A DNA stretch of 64,000 bases from Bifidobacterium sp. ESL0769 (lineage in GTDB: Bacteria > Actinomycetota > Actinomycetes > Actinomycetales > Bifidobacteriaceae), in assembly GCF_029395495.1 (NCBI RefSeq), contig NZ_CP113918.1, forward strand, positions 1,488,001 to 1,552,000, written 5' to 3'. Shown one piece after another: positions 49,416 through 60,382 of the stretch. The notes under the pieces are model-generated. The model had not been told where the DNA came from. It worked only from the letters and a program-made list of their open reading frames with translations, and did not search any database. The position numbers were made by a program, and so were the translations under genes. Position 1 is the stretch's first letter. Each line of letters starts with the position of its first letter.

Positions 49416-50126
49416 TTACTTTGCCGCGGCGATTTGCTTGGCTTCCCGTGTCTTCTTCATCCGCGCCTTGACGGTCTGGGCGTATTCATCGACGTATTCC
49501 TGACCGCTGAGCTTGGCGATTTCGGCCATGACATGGTCGGTCAGCTCACGCAGCTCCTCGTGGGTGATGGTGTCGGGATCGACCTTTTTGACAGGAATCG
49601 GCTTGCCGTAAATGACTTTGGTGTGCCCCGAACTTGGGATAACCTGACCGGGCATCTGAATCTTCCTGCTGCCGATGACAGCCGTGGGAATGATGCTGCA
49701 ACCGGTTTCCAGCGCTAGCTTGGCCACACCGGTATGGCCACGATAAAGCCTGCCGTCGGGGCTACGCGTGCCTTCCACATGAATGCCGAAGAGATGTCCA
49801 TCCTCGATGATCTCGCGGGCGTGGGCCAGCGCTCCCAACGATTTCGAGCCACCGGAACGGTCTACCGGGAACACGCCGACGGAAGTGAACCACCATTTGA
49901 TGAACTTGCCTTTGATGCCTTTGCCCTCGAAATATTCGGCCTTGCCCATGAAATGAATCATGCGCGGGCTGGTCAACGGAATCAGCGCGTCATCGATGAC
50001 AGCCAGATGGTTCGAAGCGATGATGCCGCCTCCTGTCTTGGGAATATTTTCAACGCCGACGCCTTTTGGATGCATGCGCCACCGGGCAATCGGACCAAGT
50101 CCCTTGACAAAGAACCAATAAAGCAC
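49416..50126 (-). CDS. plsC: 1-acyl-sn-glycerol-3-phosphate acyltransferase
   Basis: The 236-residue protein has the four acyltransferase blocks: SNHLAVIDDALIP (the NHxxxxD motif), FPVDRSGGSKSLGAL, HVEGTRSPDGRL (EGTR motif) and IIPTAVIGSRKIQMPG. It adds the second acyl chain in phosphatidic acid synthesis at the membrane. A GTG start at 50126 is supported by GGGAGGGAG about five bases upstream. It converges with pknB, with no obvious terminator in the 60-base gap. Confidence 0.92.
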   Translation of the reverse strand: MLYWFFVKGLGPIARWRMHPKGVGVENIPKTGGGIIASNHLAVIDDALIPLTSPRMIHFMGKAEYFEGKGIKGKFIKWWFTSVGVFPVDRSGGSKSLGALAHAREIIEDGHLFGIHVEGTRSPDGRLYRGHTGVAKLALETGCSIIPTAVIGSRKIQMPGQVIPSSGHTKVIYGKPIPVKKVDPDTITHEELRELTDHVMAEIAKLSGQEYVDEYAQTVKARMKKTREAKQIAAAK

Positions 50127-50211
50127 GAGCTCTCCCTCCCTGGTTCACGCACGTCTCACGGGCATGCACTTAGAAACACAATTGGCCGACCGCTGGGTTA
50201 GAGTGGTCGGT

Positions 50212-50835
50212 ATGACTAGCCTCAAGGATAGCAACAACAGTGACGACAAGCGAGACGACGCCGATTCGAGCGCCAGTTCCGACGCCGCATCGAGCGGGAA
50301 AGGGAGTGACCACAGCACTCCCTCCGACGCTGCATCCGTTGAGGACGCCTGGAAGCAGTTCGAGGCCGAGCATGCCGATGATCTCGACGACATCAGTAGT
50401 TCCAGGAATGCCAAGCGCTTCGAGAAACACGCGAAACGCGAGGAAAAGAAAGCCTTTCTTTCCGTTGAGGACATCACGCCGGATTCCTTTACCGACGGAT
50501 TTTCTTCATCGTCTTCGTCTGGAAAAGCGCATGGGCCACGCGATTTCGAGGGTAAAAGCTGGCTGGACACCGTTGACGACATGGACAGCTTGGACGACTT
50601 TACTCCCCCGAACCCTGACCTTGGCCATCTCAATCCGGTCAAGGTCGTGTTCTGGGCATTGCTCATCATCGGCATTGTCGGACTGATCGCCGCACTGTTC
50701 TTCCGAAGATTCACGACCACTCTTGGTATCATTTTCGGTCTGTGCGCCTTGGTCGGCGGCGTGGGCCTTTTAAGCCGGCACAAGGGGTTCCGGCAGACGC
50801 AAACGGATTATTACGACGACGGGTCGAGGGTCTGA
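50212..50835 (+). CDS. Small membrane protein with acidic N-terminus
   Basis: The 207-residue product has a polar Ser/Asp-rich N-terminal region (about 1-140) and two adjacent membrane segments near the end (KVVFWALLIIGIVGLIAALF and TLGIIFGLCALVGGVGLL), followed by RHKGFRQTQTDYYDDG. Short two-helix proteins of this build occur in actinobacteria; I do not recognise a named family. The ATG at 50212 (MTSLKDSN) is used; upstream in-frame starts lack a better ribosome-binding site. It is divergent from plsC. Confidence 0.75.
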   Translation: MTSLKDSNNSDDKRDDADSSASSDAASSGKGSDHSTPSDAASVEDAWKQFEAEHADDLDDISSSRNAKRFEKHAKREEKKAFLSVEDITPDSFTDGFSSSSSSGKAHGPRDFEGKSWLDTVDDMDSLDDFTPPNPDLGHLNPVKVVFWALLIIGIVGLIAALFFRRFTTTLGIIFGLCALVGGVGLLSRHKGFRQTQTDYYDDGSRV

Positions 50836-50872
50836 AGACTAGGGCCTAAAGATTCGCACCACATAGACAAAT

Positions 50873-50912
50873 AAAGCGGTGGCTGACAAATGCATTTGTC
50901 AGCCACCGCTTT
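50873..50912. terminator. Bidirectional terminator between the small membrane protein gene and secA
   Basis: A perfect 40-base palindrome (50873-50892 with 50893-50912) lies between two convergent genes, with A-rich and T-rich ends. As RNA it would fold with a small loop at the centre. Confidence 0.85.
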
Positions 50913-50955
50913 TCATATCCGTCGACTTTGGTCTACCGGATAATCATTGCGAGTT

Positions 50956-53868
<2,913 letters not shown>

Positions 53869-54020
53869 TTTCGCTCCCTAGTTCGTTTCCCATAAACGAG
53901 CAAGACCAAGCCAACCAAGGCTTGGCACAGACTAGCGACTATCTTACGCGACGGCGCAGATTTTCCGCATTATCGCCTGCACAACCTTGCAAAATCCGAT
54001 GATTTACAACCATACGTGAA

Positions 54021-54051
54021 TCGACCCACCGGTCAGTTTCCGGTGGGTCGA
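54021..54051 (-). terminator. Hairpin downstream of hpf
   Basis: A perfect 12-base-pair stem (54021-54032 with 54040-54051) with a 7-base loop lies about 90 bases past the hpf stop, in the 270-base gap before secA. There is no clear T run, so it may be a weak terminator. Confidence 0.5.
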
Positions 54052-54139
54052 TGAGAATCTATCGTTGGCATCCACTTACTTATAAGCTCTGTTTATCAGT
54101 CTATAGGCTTCAAAACCTGCCGAATGTGGAACCCCATAC

Positions 54140-54832
54140 CTACTTCTTGTTCTTCGCGGCCTTCTGCGCCTTCCTGACGTTTTCAGCGGTATCGATTTCA
54201 AAGACACCATAGCTCCAGCCATGGCGACGATAAACGACGGACGGACGATGGGTCTCACTGTTGACAAAGAGGAAGAAATCGTGACCGATGAGCTCCATCT
54301 CGTAGAGCGCCTCGTCGATGGTCATTGGCTCGGCGATATGCAGCTTGCGGCGAATGACGATCGGGGTATCCCCGACCTGCACTTCGACGCTCTCGCCGGG
54401 GCCGAGATCGGTGGAAAGCGGATGCGCGATCTCTTCGGGCTCCTGCAACGCGGTGGGTTCCGGGTTGATCGGCTCGTCGATTGGCACCACACCCATGTCG
54501 ACGGTCTTCTGTTCCTTGCGGGTGGGACGATGGCTCTTACGGCGATCACGCACGCGGCGCAGACGTAGCGTCAACTTGTCCAGCGCGATATCGAGGGCGC
54601 TGTATTCGTCGGAGCTCGAGGCTTCAGCGCGTACCACGGTGGCTCCAGCCTCGATAGTAATCTCGACGCGCTTGGCAGTGTCGGCCTGGCGTGGGTTGCC
54701 TTCGCGAGATACGACGATCTGGGCGCGTGCGGCGTCCGGGGCAATCGACGTGACACGCCTCATCTTCGTGTCCACAACATCACGGAACTTTTGATTGACT
54801 TGCATGTGACGTCCGGTGACGACAATATCCAT
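54140..54832 (-). CDS. hpf: Ribosome hibernation promoting factor, long form
   Basis: The 230-residue protein combines the S30AE/YfiA-type N-terminal domain (MDIVVTGRHMQVNQKFRDVV, then SSSDEYSALDIALDKLTLRL) with a C-terminal dimerisation domain (AEPMTIDEALYEMELIGHDF and VVYRRHGWSYGVFEID). The long form pairs ribosomes into inactive 100S dimers in stationary phase. AGGAGG stands six bases before the ATG. A 6-base-pair GC hairpin (54854-54870) lies just before that site in the leader. Confidence 0.94.
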   Translation of the reverse strand: MDIVVTGRHMQVNQKFRDVVDTKMRRVTSIAPDAARAQIVVSREGNPRQADTAKRVEITIEAGATVVRAEASSSDEYSALDIALDKLTLRLRRVRDRRKSHRPTRKEQKTVDMGVVPIDEPINPEPTALQEPEEIAHPLSTDLGPGESVEVQVGDTPIVIRRKLHIAEPMTIDEALYEMELIGHDFFLFVNSETHRPSVVYRRHGWSYGVFEIDTAENVRKAQKAAKNKK

Positions 54833-54998
54833 GGTCGACCTCCTGTTAGGTTCGGCGGGTCTGCCCCGCCTGATGTGCCAGCAGCAACCTCACTGCTGTG
54901 CTGCTAGTTCCAGTCTAGCGTCTTACCTTGAGGCAAGCTGAACGTTACCCAGAAAATACGCCTTTCGCTTTTCCGCAACGCCGTGCTTTCACATTTGC

Positions 54999-55004
54999 TA
55001 TAAT
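54999..55004 (+). promoter_or_regulatory. Extended -10 element of the RNase P RNA gene
   Basis: TGCTATAAT supplies a perfect TATAAT with the TGn extension, about ten bases before the 5' end of the RNA. The -35 region is not conserved. Confidence 0.6.
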
Positions 55005-55013
55005 CAGATGCTT

Positions 55014-55396
55014 GTGAGACCTCTTGATGGTCGCGGCCGCGTTTGGCTTGTCCAAGCCGGCTGAGGAACTTCCGGGCTCCACAGAGCACGATGGCGGATA
55101 ACGTCCGCCCAGGGTGACCTGAGAGCTAGCGCAACAGAAAGCAGACCGCCTGACTTCGGTCGGGTAAGGGTGAAACGGCGGTGTAAGAGACCACCGGGCC
55201 ACTGGCAACAGTTGGCCGCTGGCAAGCCTCATCGGGAGCAAGGCCAAGCAGAAGGCACGCCGGGACTTTTGTTCCGGCACGGGTTGCTCGCCCGGCCTTC
55301 GGGTAGGCTGCTGGAGCCTGGCGGCGACGCCAGGTCGAGATGGATGACCGTCCGTGTGACAACACACGACAGAACCCGGGGTATACGAGGTCTCAC
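55014..55396 (+). ncRNA. rnpB: RNase P RNA (bacterial type A)
   Basis: The RNA is the catalytic subunit of RNase P, which trims the 5' ends of tRNA precursors. The ends pair perfectly over ten bases (55014-55023 with 55387-55396), forming P1. Conserved blocks appear in the expected order: GAGGAACTTCCGGGCTCC, CAGAGCACGATGGCGGATAA, GGGTGACCTGAGAGCTAG, AACAGAAAGCAGACCGCC, GGTAAGGGTGAAACGGCGG, TAAGAGACCACCGG and, near the 3' end, GACAGAACCCGG. The length of about 383 nucleotides is normal for actinobacterial type A. The reading frames over it are antisense or incidental. It lies between the divergent hpf gene and the convergent recX gene. Confidence 0.95.
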
Positions 55397-55446
55397 TTCA
55401 CATTTACAGGCGTATGCAAAGGTACATCACGCAACAGATATGGGAC

Positions 55447-56382
55447 TCAGACGACATCCTGATTGTCAAATAGCTCGTGAGCGACACGACGTAACGCTTC
55501 CGGGTCGTGGCCTTTGCGACCACCGGCGCTCCAGAACCGACGACGTCGAACTTGGGGCTCCAAGCCTTCCGTCTTCGCAGCGACCCTGCGTCCCAGCTGC
55601 CAGGCAGCATCTTCGAAGACCCCCTGTTCCCGGGCTTCAGAAGCCACACGCTGCGCAAGTCGGTCGTCGACATCTTTGCGCTTCAACTCCATGATGGTGC
55701 CTCTGAAACCGAGCATCCGTCCTGCACAGCTACGTACAACGGAGCGCGCATATTCTTCGTCATCGATGAGATGGACATCGACCAGACGCGCCACCACATC
55801 TTCGCAGACCACCGGGTCATAGCCTTTGCTGACCAAGCGTTTGATCAACGCTCCGGAAGAACGTGCAGCGGCATCAAGCAAAGTCAACGCTGCCTCACGA
55901 CAGGCATCCACGTCAGCAGGATCATCCGGCACACGTTTCGTCGGCGCACCCGTGCGATATTTGCGATAACGAATACCGCCATGCTTACGACCGTACTTGC
56001 CGTATTTTCTGCGCCCACGGTTGCCGTTGAACGTGTCTTCGACATCGAGACTGCCACCGAATCCGCTAGTGTAATTGCTCGTCACCGCCACCGCATGCGT
56101 ATGGGCCCGATTGGGCCTTTTGGCCCGGACTGATTGGCGATTCCGACTTGACGTTGAGCCGTCACTTACCCTACTGGTCCGTGAACCGGACACCGATGAA
56201 TCCGATACGGCCACGACCGAATCCTCGCCAGCTGCACTCGTATCCGAATCAGATATGGCTGTGCGATTACCCGACAGGTCCGCCTCAGCAACACGACTGG
56301 TATCGGTTGAGCCATGGCCGCCATCTCCGGATGAAATATCCGGCAGATGACGACCCTGCAAAAATTCTTCGACGCTGATCAT
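55447..56382 (-). CDS. recX: RecA regulatory protein RecX
   Basis: The 311-residue protein has a basic, Ser/Arg-rich N-terminal extension of about 150 residues and a C-terminal RecX domain of three-helix repeats: CREAALTLLDAAARSSGALI, YDPVVCEDVVARLVDVHLID and DDEEYARSVVRS. RecX binds RecA filaments and blocks strand exchange. It follows recA by 17 bases, which fits a recA-recX operon. GGAG stands seven bases before the ATG at 56382. Confidence 0.93.
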   Translation of the reverse strand: MISVEEFLQGRHLPDISSGDGGHGSTDTSRVAEADLSGNRTAISDSDTSAAGEDSVVAVSDSSVSGSRTSRVSDGSTSSRNRQSVRAKRPNRAHTHAVAVTSNYTSGFGGSLDVEDTFNGNRGRRKYGKYGRKHGGIRYRKYRTGAPTKRVPDDPADVDACREAALTLLDAAARSSGALIKRLVSKGYDPVVCEDVVARLVDVHLIDDEEYARSVVRSCAGRMLGFRGTIMELKRKDVDDRLAQRVASEAREQGVFEDAAWQLGRRVAAKTEGLEPQVRRRRFWSAGGRKGHDPEALRRVAHELFDNQDVV

Positions 56383-56399
56383 CAGTCGACTCCGAAAGA

Positions 56400-57572
56400 C
56401 TAGGCTTTTGCGCCCGAATCCGAGGACGGGGCGCCTTTGCCGGCTTCAGTTGCATTGGCGGTATCATCCGCGGACACCTCGCCGTCACCTTCAGGCTTGG
56501 AATCGTCAGGGATCAGACCGTATTTGATCTTCACCTTGCGCTCAATCTCATCAGTCAAAGCCGGATTGTCTTTGAGGAACTGACGGACGTTCTCACGCCC
56601 TTGCCCCAGCTGGTCGCCCTCATAGGTGAACCAGGAACCAGACTTCTTGACGACATCGCACTGTAGCGCCATGTCGAGCACCGAGCCTTCCCTGGAGATG
56701 CCCTCTCCGTAGAGAATGTCGAACTCGGCGAACTTGAACGGCGGCGCCATCTTGTTCTTGACGACCTTGACCTTGGTGCGGTTGCCAACGGCCTCGTCAC
56801 CGTTCTTCAAGGTCTGGATACGGCGAATGTCGAGACGCACAGAAGCATAGAACTTCAGCGCCTTGCCGCCGGTCGTAGTCTCCGGGCTGCCGAAGAAGAC
56901 ACCAATCTTCTCACGCAGCTGGTTGATGAAGATGGCGGTGGTATTGGACTGGGCCAATGCACCGGTCATCTTACGCAGCGCCTGGCTCATCAAACGAGCC
57001 TGCAGACCGACGTGGCTGTCGCCCATCTCACCTTCGATTTCGGCCTTGGGGACCAAAGCCGCCACCGAATCAATCACCACGACATCAAGCGCGCCGCTAC
57101 GCACCAGCATGTCCGCGATTTCAAGCGCCTGCTCGCCGTTGTCCGGCTGGGAAATAATCAATTGATCCGTATCGACGCCGAGCTTCTTGGCGTAGACCGG
57201 GTCGAGTGCGTGTTCCGCATCGATGTATGCAGCGACACCGCCGGCTTTCTGAGCATTGGCCACCGCGTGCAATGCCAGCGTGGTCTTACCGGAAGATTCC
57301 GGGCCGTAGATCTCGACGATTCTGCCACGTGGCAATCCTCCGATACCCAGCGCCATATCGAGCGCCAGCGAACCCGTGGGAATGACCTCGACGTTCTGCA
57401 CCGGTTTGTCGCCAAGCCGCATCGCCGAGCCCTTGCCAAAGTCCTTTTCGACCTGTTTCAACGCGGTGTCGAGCGCCGCCTGCTTACGCGGATCGATGCC
57501 GTGCTCACCGTTGGCCTGAGGCTCGGCGTTCTTGGCTTTGCTGCCCTTCGCAGTCTTTGATTGCTGTGCCAT
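56400..57572 (-). CDS. recA: DNA recombinase RecA
   Basis: The 390-residue protein has Walker [10 protein letters not shown] (90-98), the L1 loop with [33 protein letters not shown] and a long C-terminal tail with acidic and Ala-rich residues. RecA forms filaments on single-stranded DNA, performs strand exchange and triggers LexA self-cleavage. The ATG at 57572 has GGAG four bases upstream. A LexA-type box lies about 190 bases upstream (57754-57767). Confidence 0.98.
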   Translation of the reverse strand: MAQQSKTAKGSKAKNAEPQANGEHGIDPRKQAALDTALKQVEKDFGKGSAMRLGDKPVQNVEVIPTGSLALDMALGIGGLPRGRIVEIYGPESSGKTTLALHAVANAQKAGGVAAYIDAEHALDPVYAKKLGVDTDQLIISQPDNGEQALEIADMLVRSGALDVVVIDSVAALVPKAEIEGEMGDSHVGLQARLMSQALRKMTGALAQSNTTAIFINQLREKIGVFFGSPETTTGGKALKFYASVRLDIRRIQTLKNGDEAVGNRTKVKVVKNKMAPPFKFAEFDILYGEGISREGSVLDMALQCDVVKKSGSWFTYEGDQLGQGRENVRQFLKDNPALTDEIERKVKIKYGLIPDDSKPEGDGEVSADDTANATEAGKGAPSSDSGAKA

Positions 57573-57737
57573 CGTTCTCCTTTACGTCCGCTCCTGCACT
57601 ACCAGAATACGGAGCCATCCGTCACTAATGCAAGCTGAACGGGGTTATGTGGTCGAATGCTTGCCTTTTCGACACGCCGTGGTTTTCCGGGCTTTTGGGC
57701 CTCTAACCTCGTTTTTCCATTCCTGACTTCCAAAATA

Positions 57738-57767
57738 ATCATAGAACAACATACGAACATTTGTTCG
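57738..57767 (-). promoter_or_regulatory. recA promoter region with LexA (SOS) box
   Basis: CGAACATTTGTTCG (57754-57767) is a perfect palindrome of the actinobacterial LexA type. TATGAT on the minus strand (57738-57743) is a possible -10 box, which places the LexA box over the -35 region. The transcript would have a leader of about 160 bases. No gene was recognised between 57573 and 57812. Confidence 0.7.
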
Positions 57768-57812
57768 AATGGACGCGCCGAAAGACTGCCAAAAAGCTGA
57801 AGCCAATAGAAT

Positions 57813-58046
57813 CTATTTTGCAGGCAGTGGCGGCGCATTGTGGTCCTTGCCCCAACGCTTCGAATCGGGAATCTGCAGCTGGTCACACAGCACGTTCCAG
57901 ACAACGCGCGGCTCGACACCATCGGCGAGCGCCTCGACCACTGTCATGCCGTCAAGCGCCGTCAACACCTGATCGTGCGCCAACGAACGCCCATACGTCC
58001 GTCCAAGCACTTCTTCCAACAACTGCCAAAATTCACGTTCTTTCAC
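57813..58046 (-). CDS. DUF3046-family protein
   Basis: The 77-residue product reads EREFWQLLEEVLGRTYGRSL, AHDQVLTALDGMTVVEALAD and VEPRVVWNVLCDQLQIPDS, which fits the DUF3046 family over its whole length. These short proteins are found next to recA and clgR across actinobacteria; the role is unknown. I chose the GTG at 58046 because homologues begin at this point, though no clear ribosome-binding site precedes it. The frame extends upstream to an ATG at 58121 and beyond. Confidence 0.8.
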   Translation of the reverse strand: MKEREFWQLLEEVLGRTYGRSLAHDQVLTALDGMTVVEALADGVEPRVVWNVLCDQLQIPDSKRWGKDHNAPPLPAK

Positions 58047-58261
58047 ATCGAGAAGTCTATCAGCGCTGTCGAATACGAATCTATGCGCGAAATTCTTTAG
58101 GACAATCTTTGCCCTTGCCATATCAGACGACGTCTTTCGCATCAAACGGCAAAAGTTCGTCAATGAGTTCGCAACACTCGCCTTAATCGCAACCGTGGGC
58201 TCGAAACGCAATAAAGGAAAATGACGGCAGCACCAATATCGATAAGAGATGTCGACATTCA

Positions 58262-58297
58262 TCAAAAGAGCCCACCGACCTAGGCCGATGAGCTCTT
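58262..58297 (-). terminator. Terminator downstream of clgR
   Basis: A stem pairing 58266-58278 with 58285-58297, with several G-U pairs in the RNA of the minus strand and a loop of about six bases, is followed by a short T run. It lies 26 bases past the clgR stop. Confidence 0.65.
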
Positions 58298-58322
58298 CAA
58301 TAAAATGGTACGAAACCGCGGG

Positions 58323-58835
58323 TCACGCCTCATTGTAGTCGAGGTAATCCGCCACCATACGCAGCATCTGCGAGGTGCTCAGACCCAGCGATTCGGCGAT
58401 GGACGCCAGCAGTTCGGAACTGGCCTCCTTCTGCCCGCGCTCGACTTCGGAAAGGTATCCGAGTGAGACGCCGGCCTTTTCGCTGACCTCACGCAGGGTC
58501 TTGTGGTCGCGGGTACGTAGGTCGCGCAGCACGTGTCCGATGGCTTCACGCAACGAGATATCGCGGCTTTCGCCGTCGGTATCATGCTTGTGTGCGGCCG
58601 CGCGAGGCTTGGACTGCTCAGCGTCCTCTTCCTGCCACATCCTGTTGAGTACCGCCTGGCGTTCATCCTTTGCCTTCTTGGCGGCACGCGCCTTCAAAAC
58701 CTGTTGTTGCGCGAAAGCCACCGCGCGTCGCTGAGCAGGGGTCAAGTCCCTGTTGCGCGCATTGCTTGGGCGCGTCGCCCCTGATGCAAGCGTGTTCATT
58801 CCCATCTGCTCCTGTGGTCGAGTCATCGTTTCCAT
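58323..58835 (-). CDS. clgR: XRE-family transcriptional regulator ClgR
   Basis: The 170-residue protein has a Lys/Ala-rich N-terminal half and an HTH_3 domain (about 95-150): [20 protein letters not shown], then [20 protein letters not shown] and [18 protein letters not shown]. This is the ClgR type, which in actinobacteria activates clp protease and related genes. Its place between cinA and the recA cluster supports this. The ATG at 58835 has GAGG about nine bases upstream. Confidence 0.9.
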   Translation of the reverse strand: METMTRPQEQMGMNTLASGATRPSNARNRDLTPAQRRAVAFAQQQVLKARAAKKAKDERQAVLNRMWQEEDAEQSKPRAAAHKHDTDGESRDISLREAIGHVLRDLRTRDHKTLREVSEKAGVSLGYLSEVERGQKEASSELLASIAESLGLSTSQMLRMVADYLDYNEA

Positions 58836-58901
58836 TACGCCACCCCTCTTTTACCTAGTGCTGTTCATGTTGTCACTTTCATCAACAGTTGAAGGGAGCT
58901 T

Positions 58902-59519
58902 TTATTCCTCTGTGAGCGTTGTGAGCTGCGTCACAAGCTGCAATACGTTCAGTACGCTAAGTCTCCGAACCTCTTCTCTTGAGCCGGAAAGCCGCAGCTT
59001 GGCCGCGACCGTCCGCCGGACATCGGTATTACTGTTAGCAGGAACACTGATACCGATATAAACCAAACCCGCCGGCTTGTCGCCGTCAGGGCCCGGACCG
59101 GCCACACCGGTGGTCGATAGCCCTAGAACCTTATCACCATATTGTGGCTGGCGATAAAGTCGGGAAGTTCGCAAAGCCATCTGCCGGGCCACTTCCGGGT
59201 GTACGGCACCCTCTTGATCCAGCAAATCCGCATCTACGCCTAGCACGCTCGCCTTGGCCTTGATATCGTAAGTCACCGCGGAGCCAAGGAAAACGTCGGA
59301 AGCGCCGGGAATACGCACGAAGGCGTCGGCCAATAGACCGCCTGTCAGGGATTCGGCTGCGGCGATCTTGAAGCCTTGGGTCTTGGCGCCGCTGAGGATA
59401 CGGGCAGCCAGTTCGTCGCAACGTGGTTGGATTTCCGAGACCGCACCGCTTGCGACCATACCTTCCAGATTTTGTATAGCCTGCGAGGCCCCATCGGGTG
59501 TTTCCATATATTCCCGCAT
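58902..59519 (-). CDS. cinA: CinA C-terminal-domain protein (nicotinamide-nucleotide amidohydrolase type)
   Basis: The 205-residue protein is the stand-alone CinA C-terminal (PncC) domain: KIAAAESLTGGLLADAFVRI, GSAVTYDIKAKASVLGVD, HPEVARQMA and LGLSTTGVAGPGPDGDKPAG. Such enzymes deamidate nicotinamide mononucleotide. The ATG at 59519 has GGAGG about five bases upstream, better than the start at 59540. It lies between pgsA and clgR, a conserved actinobacterial order. Confidence 0.93.
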   Translation of the reverse strand: MREYMETPDGASQAIQNLEGMVASGAVSEIQPRCDELAARILSGAKTQGFKIAAAESLTGGLLADAFVRIPGASDVFLGSAVTYDIKAKASVLGVDADLLDQEGAVHPEVARQMALRTSRLYRQPQYGDKVLGLSTTGVAGPGPDGDKPAGLVYIGISVPANSNTDVRRTVAAKLRLSGSREEVRRLSVLNVLQLVTQLTTLTEE

Positions 59520-59589
59520 GTTCCCTCCTTCAATGGGCAATCTATCGGTTACCTATTGGTAACAAGGATATCCGACATATCTCAATGTG

Positions 59590-59640
59590 ATAAAAACGCC
59601 CCAAACCCGCCTACCGTTCGGTAAGTAATTGGTTTGGGGC
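59590..59640 (-). terminator. Terminator of pgsA
   Basis: A 10-base-pair outer stem (59598-59607 with 59631-59640) encloses an inner hairpin; on the minus strand GTTTTTA follows. It lies 16 bases past the pgsA stop. Confidence 0.85.
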
Positions 59641-59655
59641 AGATTCTACAAGCTC

Positions 59656-60345
59656 CTACTTGGTTTTTCGCGCCCGCACCACATTACGGACATAAACATA
59701 GCCGGAATAGAGGCACAAAACCAACGCGATACCGATGAGCATATCGGTGACGATGTAATAGCAGAACCACCAAACCGGAACTCCCGCTCCGAGATGGGAG
59801 AACGCGGGAACACCGCCGCCAAAGGCGACCCGCCCCGGGTCTGTGATGTTCGAAGACAGAGCCCACACCGGCATCAACAGCATGCCCAAACCGATGCACT
59901 GGGTAAGCGTCTTGTATTTGCCGGCTTTCTCGGCCGCGATGACTCTGCCGCCGGTGTCGATGACGAAGAAGCGCATGACGGTGATGCCGATTTCACGGAT
60001 GAGGAACAGCGCGGTGACCCACCACGGCACCTCGCCGAACACCGAGGCAACGACAAGGGCCGAGCATATCAGCAGTTTGTCGGCGATGGGATCCATCAGC
60101 TTGCCGAGCTCCGTGACCTGGTTATAGGTACGGGCCATCCAGCCGTCCAGCTTGTCAGTGGACGCGGCCACGATGAAGAGCATCGCTGCGGCAAAACGCA
60201 TCCACGGGCTATGTTGTCCCCAAGGGCCTGCGGCAATATCGATCCACAAAAATATCAGGACCAGCACGATGCGCGTGTAGGTCACCAGATTCGGCGGACT
60301 GTTCCAGCCGTCCAGAAGTGATTGTTTCCCATCTCGTTGTTGCAT
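59656..60345 (-). CDS. pgsA: CDP-diacylglycerol-glycerol-3-phosphate 3-phosphatidyltransferase
   Basis: The 229-residue membrane protein has the CDP-alcohol phosphotransferase signature D-G-x2-A-R-x8-G-x3-D-x3-D in DGWMARTYNQVTELGKLMDP (67-86, last Asp at 89). It makes phosphatidylglycerol phosphate, the precursor of phosphatidylglycerol and cardiolipin. The ATG at 60345 (MQQRDGKQ) is preceded by AAGG at eight bases; a TTG at 60378 is the alternative. It starts 37 bases after the stop of ftsK, so the pair is probably an operon. Confidence 0.95.
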   Translation of the reverse strand: MQQRDGKQSLLDGWNSPPNLVTYTRIVLVLIFLWIDIAAGPWGQHSPWMRFAAAMLFIVAASTDKLDGWMARTYNQVTELGKLMDPIADKLLICSALVVASVFGEVPWWVTALFLIREIGITVMRFFVIDTGGRVIAAEKAGKYKTLTQCIGLGMLLMPVWALSSNITDPGRVAFGGGVPAFSHLGAGVPVWWFCYYIVTDMLIGIALVLCLYSGYVYVRNVVRARKTK

Positions 60346-60382
60346 ATCCAATACCTTAGCGCGGCTACGATACCGCAATCAT

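Noticed and set aside
54854-54870. GC hairpin in the hpf leader as an RNA thermometer or riboswitch
   Set aside because: The stem has only six base pairs and does not include the ribosome-binding site; there is no supporting alternate pairing.
54945-55367. 140-codon frame covering the RNase P RNA on the minus strand
   Set aside because: The sequence is explained by the conserved secondary structure of rnpB on the plus strand.
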